Shown: positions 14,861-23,573, numbered from the stretch's first letter. The stretch is DNA of 39,176 nt from an uncultured Eubacterium sp. (GCA_934358495.1 CAKRKO010000016.1:1-39176), one strand, 5' to 3'. Made by a program: numbers and translations. Notes: a model not told the origin generated them from the letters alone.

Positions 14861-15781
14861 ATGGGAATCGTAGTTATCGGAGATGTATTTATTGATATCA
14901 AAGGATTTTCAACATCTACCTATATTCCGTACGGAAGAAACCTTGGAACTATCGAGAAGATCCATGGCGGTGTAGGCAGAAATGTTGCAGAAGATATTGC
15001 AAATGTTGAGCTTGAACCGACTTTTATTGGAGCAGTAGATGATGATTCTATTGGTGAGGAGGTTATTCAGAAGCTAAATCGACATAAGGTTGATACCAGA
15101 TTCATGAAAAAAGTAAAAAATGGTATGGGAACATGGCTGGCGGTATTTGATCATAAAGGTGAAGTAGTAGCATCTGTGTCCAAACGCCCGGATCACAAAC
15201 CGATGTGTGAAATTCTGGATGAGCATGGAGATGAGATTTTCCAAAATGCTGACAGCATTGCCATCGAGATTGATATGGATCAGGATGTGACAAAAAAGAC
15301 CTTTGCATATGCCGAGAAATATAACAAGAAAGTATATGCGTTGGTTTCTAATATGAGTATTGCTGTTCAGCGGAGGGATTTTATTCGAAAAACAGGATGC
15401 TTTGTGTGTAATCAGCAGGAGGCAGGAATTTTGTTTTCTGATAACTATGAGAATGTCACACCAGAAGAACTGTGTGCTATTTTACCGGAGCGTATCCGTT
15501 CAGCAAAGATTCGGCAGATGGTTGTGACGATGGGTGAATCAGGTGCGGTATATGCTACGCAGGAAGGTGATGCTGGTATTTATCCGGCACTGAAAGTAGA
15601 CGTTGTAGATACGACTGGAGCCGGAGATGCATTTTTTTCAGGTGTCTGCATCGGACTGACATATGGAAAAACATTGCGTGAAGCTTGTGAAATTGGTACC
15701 CGCTTGGCATCTACTGTTATATGTACTTCAGAAAATATTTGTCCGCGTTTTATGCCGGAAGAATTTGGTGTAAAAAAATAA
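14861..15781 (+). CDS. PfkB-family carbohydrate/nucleoside kinase
   Basis: 306 residues, typical of the ribokinase/PfkB family. The N-terminal signature is GVGRNVAEDIANV with the substrate-side Asp in VIGDVFIDI. The C-terminal signature VVDTTGAGDAFFSGVCIGLTYG contains the catalytic-base Asp and anion-hole GAGD. These enzymes phosphorylate sugars or nucleosides with ATP; substrate specificity cannot be read, though pseudouridine-kinase-like activity is one possibility. The RBS GGAG sits 9 bp upstream. It stands alone: a terminator lies upstream and the riboswitch-controlled operon has its own promoter downstream. No sugar transporter or glycosidase partner is adjacent. Confidence 0.87.
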   Translation: MGIVVIGDVFIDIKGFSTSTYIPYGRNLGTIEKIHGGVGRNVAEDIANVELEPTFIGAVDDDSIGEEVIQKLNRHKVDTRFMKKVKNGMGTWLAVFDHKGEVVASVSKRPDHKPMCEILDEHGDEIFQNADSIAIEIDMDQDVTKKTFAYAEKYNKKVYALVSNMSIAVQRRDFIRKTGCFVCNQQEAGILFSDNYENVTPEELCAILPERIRSAKIRQMVVTMGESGAVYATQEGDAGIYPALKVDVVDTTGAGDAFFSGVCIGLTYGKTLREACEIGTRLASTVICTSENICPRFMPEEFGVKK

Positions 15782-15801
15782 AATTAGTATGATGTCTGGG
15801 G

Positions 15802-15830
15802 TTGAATTATAGCATCTGATATGATATGAT
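15802..15830 (+). promoter_or_regulatory. Promoter of the cobalamin-riboswitch operon
   Basis: TTGAAT (15802-15807), a 17-bp spacer, and TATGAT (15825-15830). Transcription would begin near 15837, just before the riboswitch. Confidence 0.65.
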
Positions 15831-15854
15831 AACCTCAAGTTCATAGAGAAAGAT

Positions 15855-16115
15855 AGTTGGTGCCATGCACTTGCAGGTATTACGGCAAAGATAGTCAATA
15901 GCAGTTCAAAACGATCGGGGAAATGTTTTTGATCTGTCCGGAAACTGTAAGAAGCAAAAGTATGGTTAAAAGGGAAACAGGTGTAATTCCTGTACGAGAC
16001 TCGTCACTGTGATAAGGGAGTATGGATTCAAATATTGGTCACTGATGTATAGAACATCGGGAAGGCCGAATCTGTATGTTGATCTTTCAGCCAGGAAACC
16101 TGCCAGTTGTCTGGT
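15855..16115 (+). promoter_or_regulatory. Cobalamin (adenosylcobalamin-type) riboswitch
   Basis: Conserved blocks appear in order: GGTGCC near 15859, then AAAAGGGAAACAGGTGTAAT with TCCTGTACGAGAC and CGTCACTGTGAT (15968-16013), GGGAAGGCCGAATCTGT (near 16060-16076), and the B12 box AGCCAGGAAACCTGCC at 16089-16104. The aptamer is a little longer than usual because of an extended arm at about 15890-15960. It precedes the exported chelatase and ABC transporter genes; by family precedent, bound cobalamin lowers expression. The boundaries are approximate. Confidence 0.93.
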
Positions 16116-16194
16116 ACCGGATATATTCCAGAATCACGAGTTATTGATTGTGCTGTTTTTTGAACAAAATGATTGATTTTTTAGAAGATAGAAT

Positions 16195-16228
16195 TGCTTC
16201 ACTTGGATGATCCGAGTGGAGCATTTTT
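16195..16228 (+). terminator. Expression-platform terminator of the cobalamin riboswitch
   Basis: TGCTTCACTTGGAT (16195-16208) pairs with ATCCGAGTGGAGCA (16210-16223), with G-U pairs, followed by five T residues. It lies 80 bp after the B12 box and 130 bp before the first gene, so control is likely by transcription termination. The remaining 16229-16357 leader holds the RBS AAAAGGAG and nothing else recognised. Confidence 0.8.
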
Positions 16229-16357
16229 GCTTTTTATAAGAAAGCATGACAATTTTTTGGAAAATAACAGATTGTCGGCTGTATTGATACCGCTCTTCCG
16301 GAAAAAAACGTGCCCTATGAAGGAAACTATTATAAATAATTAAAAGGAGAAGGACAC

Positions 16358-17584
16358 ATGAAAAAAAGAATGGTTGCCTTAATGGCAGTATTTACCATGG
16401 CAGTTGGCCTGGTTGCAGGCTGTGGAAACAACAATGCAAACGCTGGAAAGGATGCTGCGGTAAGTGCATCAGAAGATGGAAGCGCAGCAGCTGAGAAAAA
16501 TGATGACCAGGCAAAAGCTGATGAGGTGGCTGATCTGATCGATGCAATTTATGTTCAGGAGAGAACAGACAAGACAGATGAACAGTGTGCAGCTGCAAAA
16601 GCAGCATGGGATAAACTGACAGATGCTCAGAAAGAATTAGTAGAAGGTGAAAATGCTGATCCGGATTATTTCGGCAGAGATACAGGTGATGCTTCCAAGG
16701 ATGATCCTCTGAATCAGGATGAGATCGGTGAAAATGAGATTCTTGTTGTAAGTTTTGGAACATCTTTCAATGACAGCCGTGTAGCTGATATTGGTGGTGT
16801 TGAGAAAGCAATCCAGGCTGCAAATCCGGACTGGTCCGTAAGACGTGCATTTACTGCACAGATCATCATCAACCATGTACAGGCAAGAGATGGTGAGAAG
16901 ATTGATAACGTAGATCAGGCTCTTCAGAGAGCTGTTGATAATGGCGTAAAGAACCTGGTTGTTCAGCCGACACATTTAATGCATGGTGCAGAGTATGATG
17001 AACTGGTAGGGGAACTTGATAATTACAAAGATAAATTTGAATCTGTAACTGTTGCTGAGCCGTTACTTGGTGAAGTAGGAGCAGATGCAACTGCTGTAAA
17101 TGAAGACAAAGCAAAAGTAGCTGAGGATATTACAGCAGAAGCAGTAAAGACAGCTGGATATGACTCCCTGGATGCTGCAAAAGCAGACAGCACAGCTTTC
17201 GTATTTATGGGACATGGTACTTCTCATACAGCAAAAGTAAGCTACAGCCAGATGGCTTCCCAGATGGCAGCACTTGGATATGAGAACGTATTTATTGGAA
17301 CTGTTGAAGGTGAGCCGGAAGAGACAGCTTGTGAAGCAGTTATCGAAGCAGTAAAAGAAGCAGGATACAAAAACGTTGTATTAAGACCGTTAATGGTTGT
17401 TGCAGGTGACCATGCAAACAATGATATGGCAGGCGATGATGACGATTCCTGGAAGAGCATGTTTACAGCAAGCGGAAACTTTGATAAGATTGATACACAG
17501 ATTGCTGGTTTAGGTGAGATTGAAGCTGTTCAGCAGATTTATGTGGATCATACAAAAGCAGCTATTGACTCTTTAGGTAAATAA
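16358..17584 (+). CDS. Exported CbiK-like sirohydrochlorin cobaltochelatase lipoprotein
   Basis: 408 residues. A lipoprotein signal peptide has the lipobox VAGC with Cys22, so the protein should be anchored outside the cell. A linker rich in Ala, Asp and Lys is followed by a small helical module (about 55-97; DLIDAIYVQ ... KAAWDKLTDAQKELV). The class II chelatase domain CbiK spans about 125-405 and shows ILVVSFGTSFNDSR, PTHLMHGAEYDEL (His206 likely metal ligand) and FMGHGTSH (His286 likely second ligand), then GTVEGEP. CbiK inserts cobalt into sirohydrochlorin in the cytoplasm; known exceptions are periplasmic CbiK forms of Desulfovibrio. An outside location, a B12 riboswitch and downstream ABC transporter genes suggest capture or processing of cobalt, a corrinoid or another tetrapyrrole at the surface. 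That role is inference. Confidence 0.87.
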   Translation: MKKRMVALMAVFTMAVGLVAGCGNNNANAGKDAAVSASEDGSAAAEKNDDQAKADEVADLIDAIYVQERTDKTDEQCAAAKAAWDKLTDAQKELVEGENADPDYFGRDTGDASKDDPLNQDEIGENEILVVSFGTSFNDSRVADIGGVEKAIQAANPDWSVRRAFTAQIIINHVQARDGEKIDNVDQALQRAVDNGVKNLVVQPTHLMHGAEYDELVGELDNYKDKFESVTVAEPLLGEVGADATAVNEDKAKVAEDITAEAVKTAGYDSLDAAKADSTAFVFMGHGTSHTAKVSYSQMASQMAALGYENVFIGTVEGEPEETACEAVIEAVKEAGYKNVVLRPLMVVAGDHANNDMAGDDDDSWKSMFTASGNFDKIDTQIAGLGEIEAVQQIYVDHTKAAIDSLGK

Positions 17585-17625
17585 GAGATACATAGCGCAG
17601 TAAAAAGTAAAAAATGACATCCAAT

Positions 17626-17662
17626 CTCACAGCAGGAATGATCTTTTCGTTCCTGCTGTGAG
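17626..17662 (+). other. Perfect 13-bp hairpin between operon genes
   Basis: CTCACAGCAGGAA (17626-17638) and TTCCTGCTGTGAG (17650-17662) are perfect inverted repeats around an 11-base loop. No T tract follows on the plus strand, so it is more likely an mRNA stabilising or processing structure protecting the chelatase message than a full terminator. Confidence 0.6.
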
Positions 17663-17722
17663 TTGCATATGGAAAAGATATGTTAAAGAGGACGTAAAGT
17701 GATGTGACAGGAGGACGAATAC

Positions 17723-18292
17723 ATGAAAAAAAGAATTGCAATGTTAGCGGCAGTATTTGCGCTGGCAGTAGGCATGCTTGGCGGATGCGGCAATAATGCG
17801 CAGCCGGCGGCAGACAGCACAAAGGAATCTGTAGGTCAGACGGATACAAGTGCACCAGACGAGACAACAAATGATAAGACAGATGCGACAGAGCCAACTT
17901 CCACTGATACACAGACACCGGCACTGGAAGATGGAATTTATGATGCAAAATTTGACACAGACAGCAGCATGTTTCATGTCAATGAAGCAAATGACGGACG
18001 TGGCACTTTAACAGTGGAAAATGGAAAGATGACTATGCATATCAGTCTTGCATCAAAAAATATAGTAAATCTGTTTGTTGGAACTGCAGAAGATGCACAG
18101 AAAGATGGCGCAGAACTTTTAGAGCCGACCACAGATACTGTTACTTACAGTGATGGCACTACTGAAGAAGTATATGGATTTGATGTACCGGTAGAAGCAC
18201 TGGATCAGGAATTTGACCTTGCAATCATAGGAAAAAAAGGAACCTGGTATGATCATAAAGTCAGTGTATCAGACCCACAGAAAGTAGAGTAA
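17723..18292 (+). CDS. Lipoprotein with NEAT-like/iron-transport-associated beta-sandwich
   Basis: 189 residues. A lipoprotein signal (MKKRIAMLAAVFALAV...) has the lipobox LGGC and Cys22, then a Thr/Asp-rich spacer (about 30-70). One beta-sandwich domain follows (about 72-185): LEDGIYDAKFDTDSSMF, GRGTLTVENGKMTMHISL, then VNLFVG and WYDHKVSV near the end. The DG-x-Y start and the GRGTLTVENGKMTM strand echo the N-terminal domain of the next gene product (DGTYSVNVELSGGSGRATV), so the two likely bind the same ligand. NEAT-like domains bind heme in other Firmicutes; here corrinoid, heme or related tetrapyrrole binding is inferred. Strong RBS (AGGAGG). It ends 15 bp before the next gene. Confidence 0.7.
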   Translation: MKKRIAMLAAVFALAVGMLGGCGNNAQPAADSTKESVGQTDTSAPDETTNDKTDATEPTSTDTQTPALEDGIYDAKFDTDSSMFHVNEANDGRGTLTVENGKMTMHISLASKNIVNLFVGTAEDAQKDGAELLEPTTDTVTYSDGTTEEVYGFDVPVEALDQEFDLAIIGKKGTWYDHKVSVSDPQKVE

Positions 18293-18307
18293 AGGATTTT
18301 TCAACGA

Positions 18308-19822
18308 ATGAAGAAGAAAATAGCGGCAGTCATTTTAGCTGTCATGGTAAGTCTTACCGCACTGGCCGGATGCGGGACAAAGGAAAATAATACACCGGCA
18401 AGTTCTTCTGATCTGAGTGTCAGTGCAGATGCAGAGGATCAAATTGAAGATGCAGGGACACCGATACTGGAGGATGGCACCTATTCTGTTAATGTGGAAC
18501 TAAGCGGCGGCAGTGGAAGAGCGACGGTGGAATCCACTGCAACGGTGAATGTAACTGATGGTCAGGCCATGGCGACAATTGTATGGAGCAGTACATATTA
18601 TGATTATATGATCGTCGATGGGGAAAAATATTTAAATGAAAACGCAGGTGGAAATTCAACCTTTACATTCCCAATCGATGGAGTTCCGTGTGAAATGGAT
18701 GTGATTGGAGATACCACTGCCATGAGCACACCTCATGAAATTGAATATACACTTACCTTTTCTTTCCTGGAAACGGTAAGTTTTAATGATCTGAAATGCG
18801 AAGGACGTATGAATCTTGCATATGCGGATCAGTTTAGTGTGGAACAATATGGAGCTTACAAAATGATAACGATCGTTGACAGCGGTCGTTATTTGCTTGT
18901 CCCGAAGGGGATGTCTGTTCCAGCTGATATACCAGCAGATGTTGTGGTTTTGCAGCAACCGCTGACAGATGGATACCTTGTATCCAGTGCAGTTATGGAT
19001 CTTGTATGCAAGAGCGGGGCTCTTTCGGATATTAAGTTTACCGGATTGAAGGAAAAAGACTGGTATGTGCAGGAAGCAGCAGATGCTATGAAAGCGGGAG
19101 ATTTAGTTTACGCAGGAAAATATAATGCACCGGATTATGAACTTTTGCTTGGAGATGGCTGTAAATTTGCCATTGAAAATAGTATGATCCTGCATAATCC
19201 GGAAGTAAAAGAAAAACTTGAGGAACTCGGAATCCCGGTTTTGATCGAGCGTTCCAGCTATGAAAAACATCCGCTTGGACGTCTGGAATGGATTCGGCTG
19301 TTTGGCGTGTTGTTCAATCAGGAACAGAAGGGAACTGAATTTTTCCGTGCGCAGGTAGAGCGTGTGCAGCCGATTCTGGAAAAAGAAAATACCGGTCGTA
19401 CGGTTGCCTTTTTTGCGGTATCTTCCGATGGAACGATTACGGTTCGAAAACCGAATGATTATGTGTCCTCTATGATAGATCTGGCTGGTGGAGTGTACTC
19501 TCTGAATGGCTATATTGAGGAAGAAGAAAATGCGTTGTCTACATTGAAAATGCAGATGGAAGATTTCTATGTGGCAGAGAAAGATGCAGACATTTTGATT
19601 TATAACGGTACGATTGAAGGTGAGTTAAATTCTATTGACGAGTTGATAGCAAAGAATAGTCTGTTTGCAGACTTTAAAGCGGTACAGTCAGGAAATGTTT
19701 ATACAACCGGCAGTAATTTTTATCAGGAAACAAGTGCAACCTGCGATTTTATCGAAGATTTGAACAAGATTCTGACAGACAGCAGCGACACCGATTATCG
19801 TTTTATCAGAAAGCTGCAATAA
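18308..19822 (+). CDS. ABC transporter substrate-binding lipoprotein with extra N-terminal beta-sandwich
   Basis: 504 residues. The lipobox LAGC places Cys22 as lipid anchor. Residues about 55-155 form a NEAT-like/iron-transport-associated domain (DGTYSVNVEL, GRATVESTATVNV, TIVWSSTYYDYMIVDGEKY). Residues about 170-500 form a class III (BtuF/FhuD-type) substrate-binding protein with two lobes joined by a long helix: VVVLQQPLTDGYLVSSAVMDLV, then the second lobe GRTVAFFAVSSDGTITVRKPNDYVSSMIDLAGG and a C-terminal ADILIYNGTIEGELNS. It is followed by a FecCD permease and ATPase, so it delivers a chelated metal or tetrapyrrole to them. The cobalamin riboswitch upstream makes a corrinoid or cobalt ligand most likely; heme is the alternative. 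Confidence 0.85.
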   Translation: MKKKIAAVILAVMVSLTALAGCGTKENNTPASSSDLSVSADAEDQIEDAGTPILEDGTYSVNVELSGGSGRATVESTATVNVTDGQAMATIVWSSTYYDYMIVDGEKYLNENAGGNSTFTFPIDGVPCEMDVIGDTTAMSTPHEIEYTLTFSFLETVSFNDLKCEGRMNLAYADQFSVEQYGAYKMITIVDSGRYLLVPKGMSVPADIPADVVVLQQPLTDGYLVSSAVMDLVCKSGALSDIKFTGLKEKDWYVQEAADAMKAGDLVYAGKYNAPDYELLLGDGCKFAIENSMILHNPEVKEKLEELGIPVLIERSSYEKHPLGRLEWIRLFGVLFNQEQKGTEFFRAQVERVQPILEKENTGRTVAFFAVSSDGTITVRKPNDYVSSMIDLAGGVYSLNGYIEEEENALSTLKMQMEDFYVAEKDADILIYNGTIEGELNSIDELIAKNSLFADFKAVQSGNVYTTGSNFYQETSATCDFIEDLNKILTDSSDTDYRFIRKLQ

Positions 19823-19875
19823 TAACAAAAATAGAATATGGCACTTTCTGAATAATGGAGTAGTTATTTCCAGGA

Positions 19876-20916
19876 ATGCGTGAAAAAGAGAAGGTAAAGG
19901 AAGTTAGGGAAGTGAAAAAACGGTATATAATAACATTTTTAATATTTATCTGTGCGCTGATCGCACTTTTTCTGTGGAATGTAGGTGTGGGAAGTGTCAA
20001 TATGTCTCTGGGAGATTTTTTTACACTGTTTGGAAAAGATGGCAGTGATTCCACATTATATCAGATTGTGTGGAAAATCAGGTTACCGCGTATTGTAGCG
20101 GCTATTCTGCTTGGTGGGGCATTATCTGTATCCGGATTTTTGCTTCAGAGCTTTTTTCAGAATCCGATCGCAGGCCCGTATGTACTGGGAATTTCTTCCG
20201 GTGCAAAGTTGGTGGTTGCATTGACTATGATCATATGTCTGCAGAGAGGCCTGACATTGAATTCCGCGGGAATGGTCGTTGCTGCATTTGTAGGTTCCCT
20301 GATTGCCATGGGATTTGTCCTGCTGATTTCTTTTCGGGTTTCTAAGATGTCGCTTCTGGTAGTGTGCGGTATCATGATTGGCTATATTTGTTCTGCAATT
20401 ACAGATTTTTGTGTGACATTTGCGGATGATTCCAATATTGTGAATCTACATAACTGGTCACTGGGAAGTTTTTCAGGTATGACATGGGAAAACGTGCGGC
20501 TGATGGTCGTATTAGTTGCGGTTGGTGTGGTTATTACTTTCCTGCTTGCAAAACCAATCGGTGCATATCAGCTGGGGGAGACTTATGCGAGAAATATGGG
20601 AGTAAATGTAAAAGCACTGCGAATTGGTTTGATTCTGCTCTCAAGTATGCTGTCAGCTTGCGTTACAGCATTTGCCGGCCCGATTTCTTTTGTTGGAATT
20701 GCTGTCCCTCATCTGGTAAAATTAATGACCAAAACAGCAAAACCGATCATTTTGATTCCGGGATGTTTTTTGTTTGGTGCTGTAATCACATTGTTTTGTG
20801 ATGGAATTGCAAGAACACTATTTGCACCGACAGAAATCAGCATAAGCTCTGTGACAGCAGTATTTTTGGTACCGGTTGTCATTGCGGCAATGCTGAGAAA
20901 GCAGGGGAACAGATGA
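19876..20916 (+). CDS. FecCD/BtuC-type ABC transporter permease
   Basis: 346 residues from ATG 19876; an in-frame GTG at 19912 (VKKRYIITFLIF) with GGAAG upstream is also plausible. About ten transmembrane helices are visible, with family motifs RLPRIVAAILLGGALSVSG, FQNPIAGPYVLGISSGA, and a coupling region GETYARNMGV before RIGLILLSSMLSAC and FAGPISFVGIAVPHLV. This family forms the membrane dimer of vitamin B12, heme and siderophore importers. The stop codon overlaps the ATPase start (ATGA), so the two are coupled. It belongs to the cobalamin-riboswitch operon and works with the preceding binding protein. Confidence 0.92.
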   Translation: MREKEKVKEVREVKKRYIITFLIFICALIALFLWNVGVGSVNMSLGDFFTLFGKDGSDSTLYQIVWKIRLPRIVAAILLGGALSVSGFLLQSFFQNPIAGPYVLGISSGAKLVVALTMIICLQRGLTLNSAGMVVAAFVGSLIAMGFVLLISFRVSKMSLLVVCGIMIGYICSAITDFCVTFADDSNIVNLHNWSLGSFSGMTWENVRLMVVLVAVGVVITFLLAKPIGAYQLGETYARNMGVNVKALRIGLILLSSMLSACVTAFAGPISFVGIAVPHLVKLMTKTAKPIILIPGCFLFGAVITLFCDGIARTLFAPTEISISSVTAVFLVPVVIAAMLRKQGNR

Positions 20917-22028
20917 TGGAACTTAGAACAGAAAATTTAGTGGTCGGATATGATAAAAATCCGCTGATAAAAAATGTAAATCTGTGTGTAAAATCCGGGG
21001 AAGTGCTGACATTGATCGGCCCGAATGGAGCCGGAAAATCTACAATTTTAAAAACAATAACAAAGCAGCTGAAAATTCTTGGCGGAACGGTATATTTGGG
21101 AAAAGAATCCATGCATACTATGCGTGACAGTGAAATTTCTAAAAGTCTGTCCATGGTGATGACGGAACGGCTGCAGACAGAACTCCTCAGTGGGCGGGAT
21201 GTGGTAGCATCGGGACGTTATCCATATACCGGAAAATTTGGTATTTTATCAGATGACGACTGGGCGAAAGTCGATGAGGCCATTGCGCTGGTACATGCAC
21301 AGGATGTGCAGAATCAGGATTTTAGAAAAATGAGTGACGGGCAGCGTCAGCGTTTGATGCTGGCCAGGGCAATTTGTCAGGATACGGATATTTTGCTGCT
21401 TGACGAGCCAACGTCATATCTGGATATGGGATTTAAATTGGATATTCTGGCCAATATCCGTATGCTGGCCAGAGATCGGAATTTAGCAATTATTATGTCA
21501 TTACATGAACTGGATCTGGCACAGAAAGTATCAGATACGATTGCCTGTGTGAAAGGAGATCACATCGACCGCATTGGTACGCCGGAGGAAATTTTTGGCG
21601 GTACGTATGTGCAGGAATTGTATGGCGTATCGGATACCAGTTTTGATCCGATCACCGGTGAGGTGTTTTTAAATCCTTTCAGAGGTATTCCACAGGTGTT
21701 TGTCATAGGTGGAGGAGGAAGTGGTATCGCAGCATATAATCGCCTGCAACGGCAGAGTATTCCTTTTGCGGCAGGTATTTTGCAGGAAAATGACAGGGAA
21801 TTTCAGACGGCTCGGGCACTGGCAAGCGAAGTGATTTCCCAGAAAGCATTTTATCCGCTCGAAGAATCCCAGATTGCAGATGCAAAAAAATGGATCGATC
21901 AGTGTGAATCATGTATATGTACACTGGAATCAGAGGAATTTGGCCCATTGAATGAAGCAAATCGGCAGCTTATGGAATATGCGAGAGAGAAGGGAAAATT
22001 GGAAGTAAGACATGGAGATAAATACTAA
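20913..22028 (+). CDS. ABC transporter ATPase with extra C-terminal domain
   Basis: 371 residues; importers of this family usually have about 250-270. The N-terminal 255 residues are a complete ABC ATPase: Walker A GPNGAGKST (36-44), signature MSDGQRQRLMLARA (140-152), Walker B ILLLDEP (160-166) and H-loop His198. Residues about 262-371 form an appended domain starting VFVIGGGGSGIAAYNRLQ, which looks like a dinucleotide- or cofactor-binding glycine loop, then AAGILQENDREFQTARALASEV and a helical end. I recall similar extensions in cobalamin-linked ATPases of Clostridia but cannot give its role. A regulatory ligand-sensing part is one idea (inference). Last gene of the operon; a terminator follows. 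Confidence 0.87.
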   Translation: MMELRTENLVVGYDKNPLIKNVNLCVKSGEVLTLIGPNGAGKSTILKTITKQLKILGGTVYLGKESMHTMRDSEISKSLSMVMTERLQTELLSGRDVVASGRYPYTGKFGILSDDDWAKVDEAIALVHAQDVQNQDFRKMSDGQRQRLMLARAICQDTDILLLDEPTSYLDMGFKLDILANIRMLARDRNLAIIMSLHELDLAQKVSDTIACVKGDHIDRIGTPEEIFGGTYVQELYGVSDTSFDPITGEVFLNPFRGIPQVFVIGGGGSGIAAYNRLQRQSIPFAAGILQENDREFQTARALASEVISQKAFYPLEESQIADAKKWIDQCESCICTLESEEFGPLNEANRQLMEYAREKGKLEVRHGDKY

Positions 22029-22085
22029 AATGCACAAACAAGATTTTAGTATTTCCTTACCTAAATCATATTATTGTACGAGAGA

Positions 22086-22128
22086 AAAAGTCGTTGACCA
22101 TTCAAGAGATGAATAGTCAACGACTTTT
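22086..22128 (+). terminator. Bidirectional terminator between convergent genes
   Basis: AAAAGTCGTTGAC (22086-22098) and GTCAACGACTTTT (22116-22128) are perfect inverted repeats; the loop also holds ATTC/GAAT. T runs occur on both strands, so it can serve both the ATPase gene from the left and the uracil permease gene from the right. Confidence 0.9.
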
Positions 22129-22180
22129 CTGTCAAACAAAAGTACTTTATACAAAACAGTATTCGTACATATTATATGGA

Positions 22181-23521
22181 TTATCTTTTTTTGGAAGAAC
22201 TTTCAAACTGATATTCATTTCCCGGAAGAATTGCATTCAGCACGATACCAACGATAGCTGCCAGAGCAAGGCTTGTCAGTGTGATGGCTGTACCGCCTAT
22301 GTGGAAAGTCAGTCCGTTTGAAAAACCGAGACCGCAAACAAGGATACAAGCTGCGATGACAAGGTTACGGGATTTGGTCAGGTCTACTTTATTTTCAACA
22401 ACGTTGCGGATACCGACAGCTGAGATCATTCCGTAAAGAATAAAGCTGATACCACCGATGATTGCTGCAGGAAGAGAACTGATGATCTCTGCCATTTTCG
22501 GAATGAAGCTAAGAATGATTGCATAAAAAGCTGCCAGACGGATAACTTTTGGGTCATATACACGGCTCAGCGCCAGTACACTGGTGTTTTCACCGTAAGT
22601 TGTGTTTGCCGGTCCACCAATTAAAGCAGAGAGTGCAGTTGCAAGTCCATCACCAAGCAGTGTACGGTGAAGTCCCGGCTCTTCGATAAAGTTCTCTCCT
22701 ACTGTTGCAGAAATGGCAGAAATATCTCCGACATGCTCCATCATGGATGCGATGGCGATCGGTGCCATTGCAAGGATAGCTGTGATATTGAACTTACAGA
22801 GGAAGAACTGTGGTACGCCAACGATAGCTGCGTTTGTCACACCACTGAAGTTTAAGATGGCGCTCCCGTCTGCACATGTCATACCTGCGGCATTCATAAT
22901 CAGAGCTGCCACATAAGATACGATAATTCCCATCAGAATCGGAATGATTTTGAACATTCCTTTTCCCCAGATATTAAAGATAATAACAGTGGCGAGTGCA
23001 ATCAGTGCCAATGGCCAGTTAGTGGATGCATTGGAAATAGCGGAAGGTGCAAGACTCAGTCCGATACAGATGATGATAGGTCCGGTTACGATTGGTGGAA
23101 GAAAACGCATAACGCGTCGTACACCAATCACTTTGATGATCAGGGATAAAATCAGATAGAGCAGACCTGCAATCAGTACTCCACCACATGCATACGGAAG
23201 TTTTTCACCGTAGCTCATGTTTGCAAAAATTCCGGTGTCCAGGTTTGCAACTGTCTGGAAACCACCCAGGAATGCAAAAGAGGAACCGAGAAAGGCTGGT
23301 ACTTTTAATCTGGTCATCAGGTGAAATAGCAAAGTTCCAATTCCTGCACAGAACAATGTGACCTGAATGGATAAGCCCTCACCGTGGAAGTATGTGTTTA
23401 CCAGAACCGGAACAAGGATGGTTGCACCGAACATGGCAAACATATGCTGAAGACCAAGGATCAGCATTTTTGGAAGCCCAAGCGTCCTGGCATCATAGAT
23501 GCCGTTTTCGTTTGTTTTCAT
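22181..23521 (-). CDS. uraA: Uracil permease (NCS2/UraA family)
   Basis: 446 residues with about 12-14 hydrophobic helices. The NCS2 landmarks are present: GLQHMFAMFGATILVPVLV at the N-terminus, the substrate-site helices around MMEHVGDISAISATVG (Glu in place for uracil binding), and GLATALSALIGGPANTTYGENTSVLALSRV, the family signature with Thr-Thr-Tyr-x-Glu-Asn. UraA imports uracil by proton symport. The gene is divergent from upp, which uses uracil for salvage. It has its own promoter (TTGTCA-17-TATAAT) and an AGGAG RBS. I saw no PyrR-binding leader, and the 5-prime leader is very short. Confidence 0.95.
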   Translation of the reverse strand: MKTNENGIYDARTLGLPKMLILGLQHMFAMFGATILVPVLVNTYFHGEGLSIQVTLFCAGIGTLLFHLMTRLKVPAFLGSSFAFLGGFQTVANLDTGIFANMSYGEKLPYACGGVLIAGLLYLILSLIIKVIGVRRVMRFLPPIVTGPIIICIGLSLAPSAISNASTNWPLALIALATVIIFNIWGKGMFKIIPILMGIIVSYVAALIMNAAGMTCADGSAILNFSGVTNAAIVGVPQFFLCKFNITAILAMAPIAIASMMEHVGDISAISATVGENFIEEPGLHRTLLGDGLATALSALIGGPANTTYGENTSVLALSRVYDPKVIRLAAFYAIILSFIPKMAEIISSLPAAIIGGISFILYGMISAVGIRNVVENKVDLTKSRNLVIAACILVCGLGFSNGLTFHIGGTAITLTSLALAAIVGIVLNAILPGNEYQFESSSKKR

Positions 23522-23544
23522 AAACTCATTCTCCTACTATTTTT

Positions 23545-23573
23545 ATTATAATTTTTAGTTACAAATCTGACAA
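23545..23573 (-). promoter_or_regulatory. Promoter of the uracil permease gene
   Basis: On the minus strand TTGTCA (23573-23568), a 17-bp spacer and TATAAT (23550-23545). The start site would lie near 23538, close to the RBS, giving a short leader without room for an attenuator. Confidence 0.8.

Noticed and set aside
17562..17977. Minus-strand open frames opposite the chelatase end and lipoprotein start
   Set aside because: They mirror signal-peptide and linker codons of the plus-strand genes and show no RBS or family pattern.
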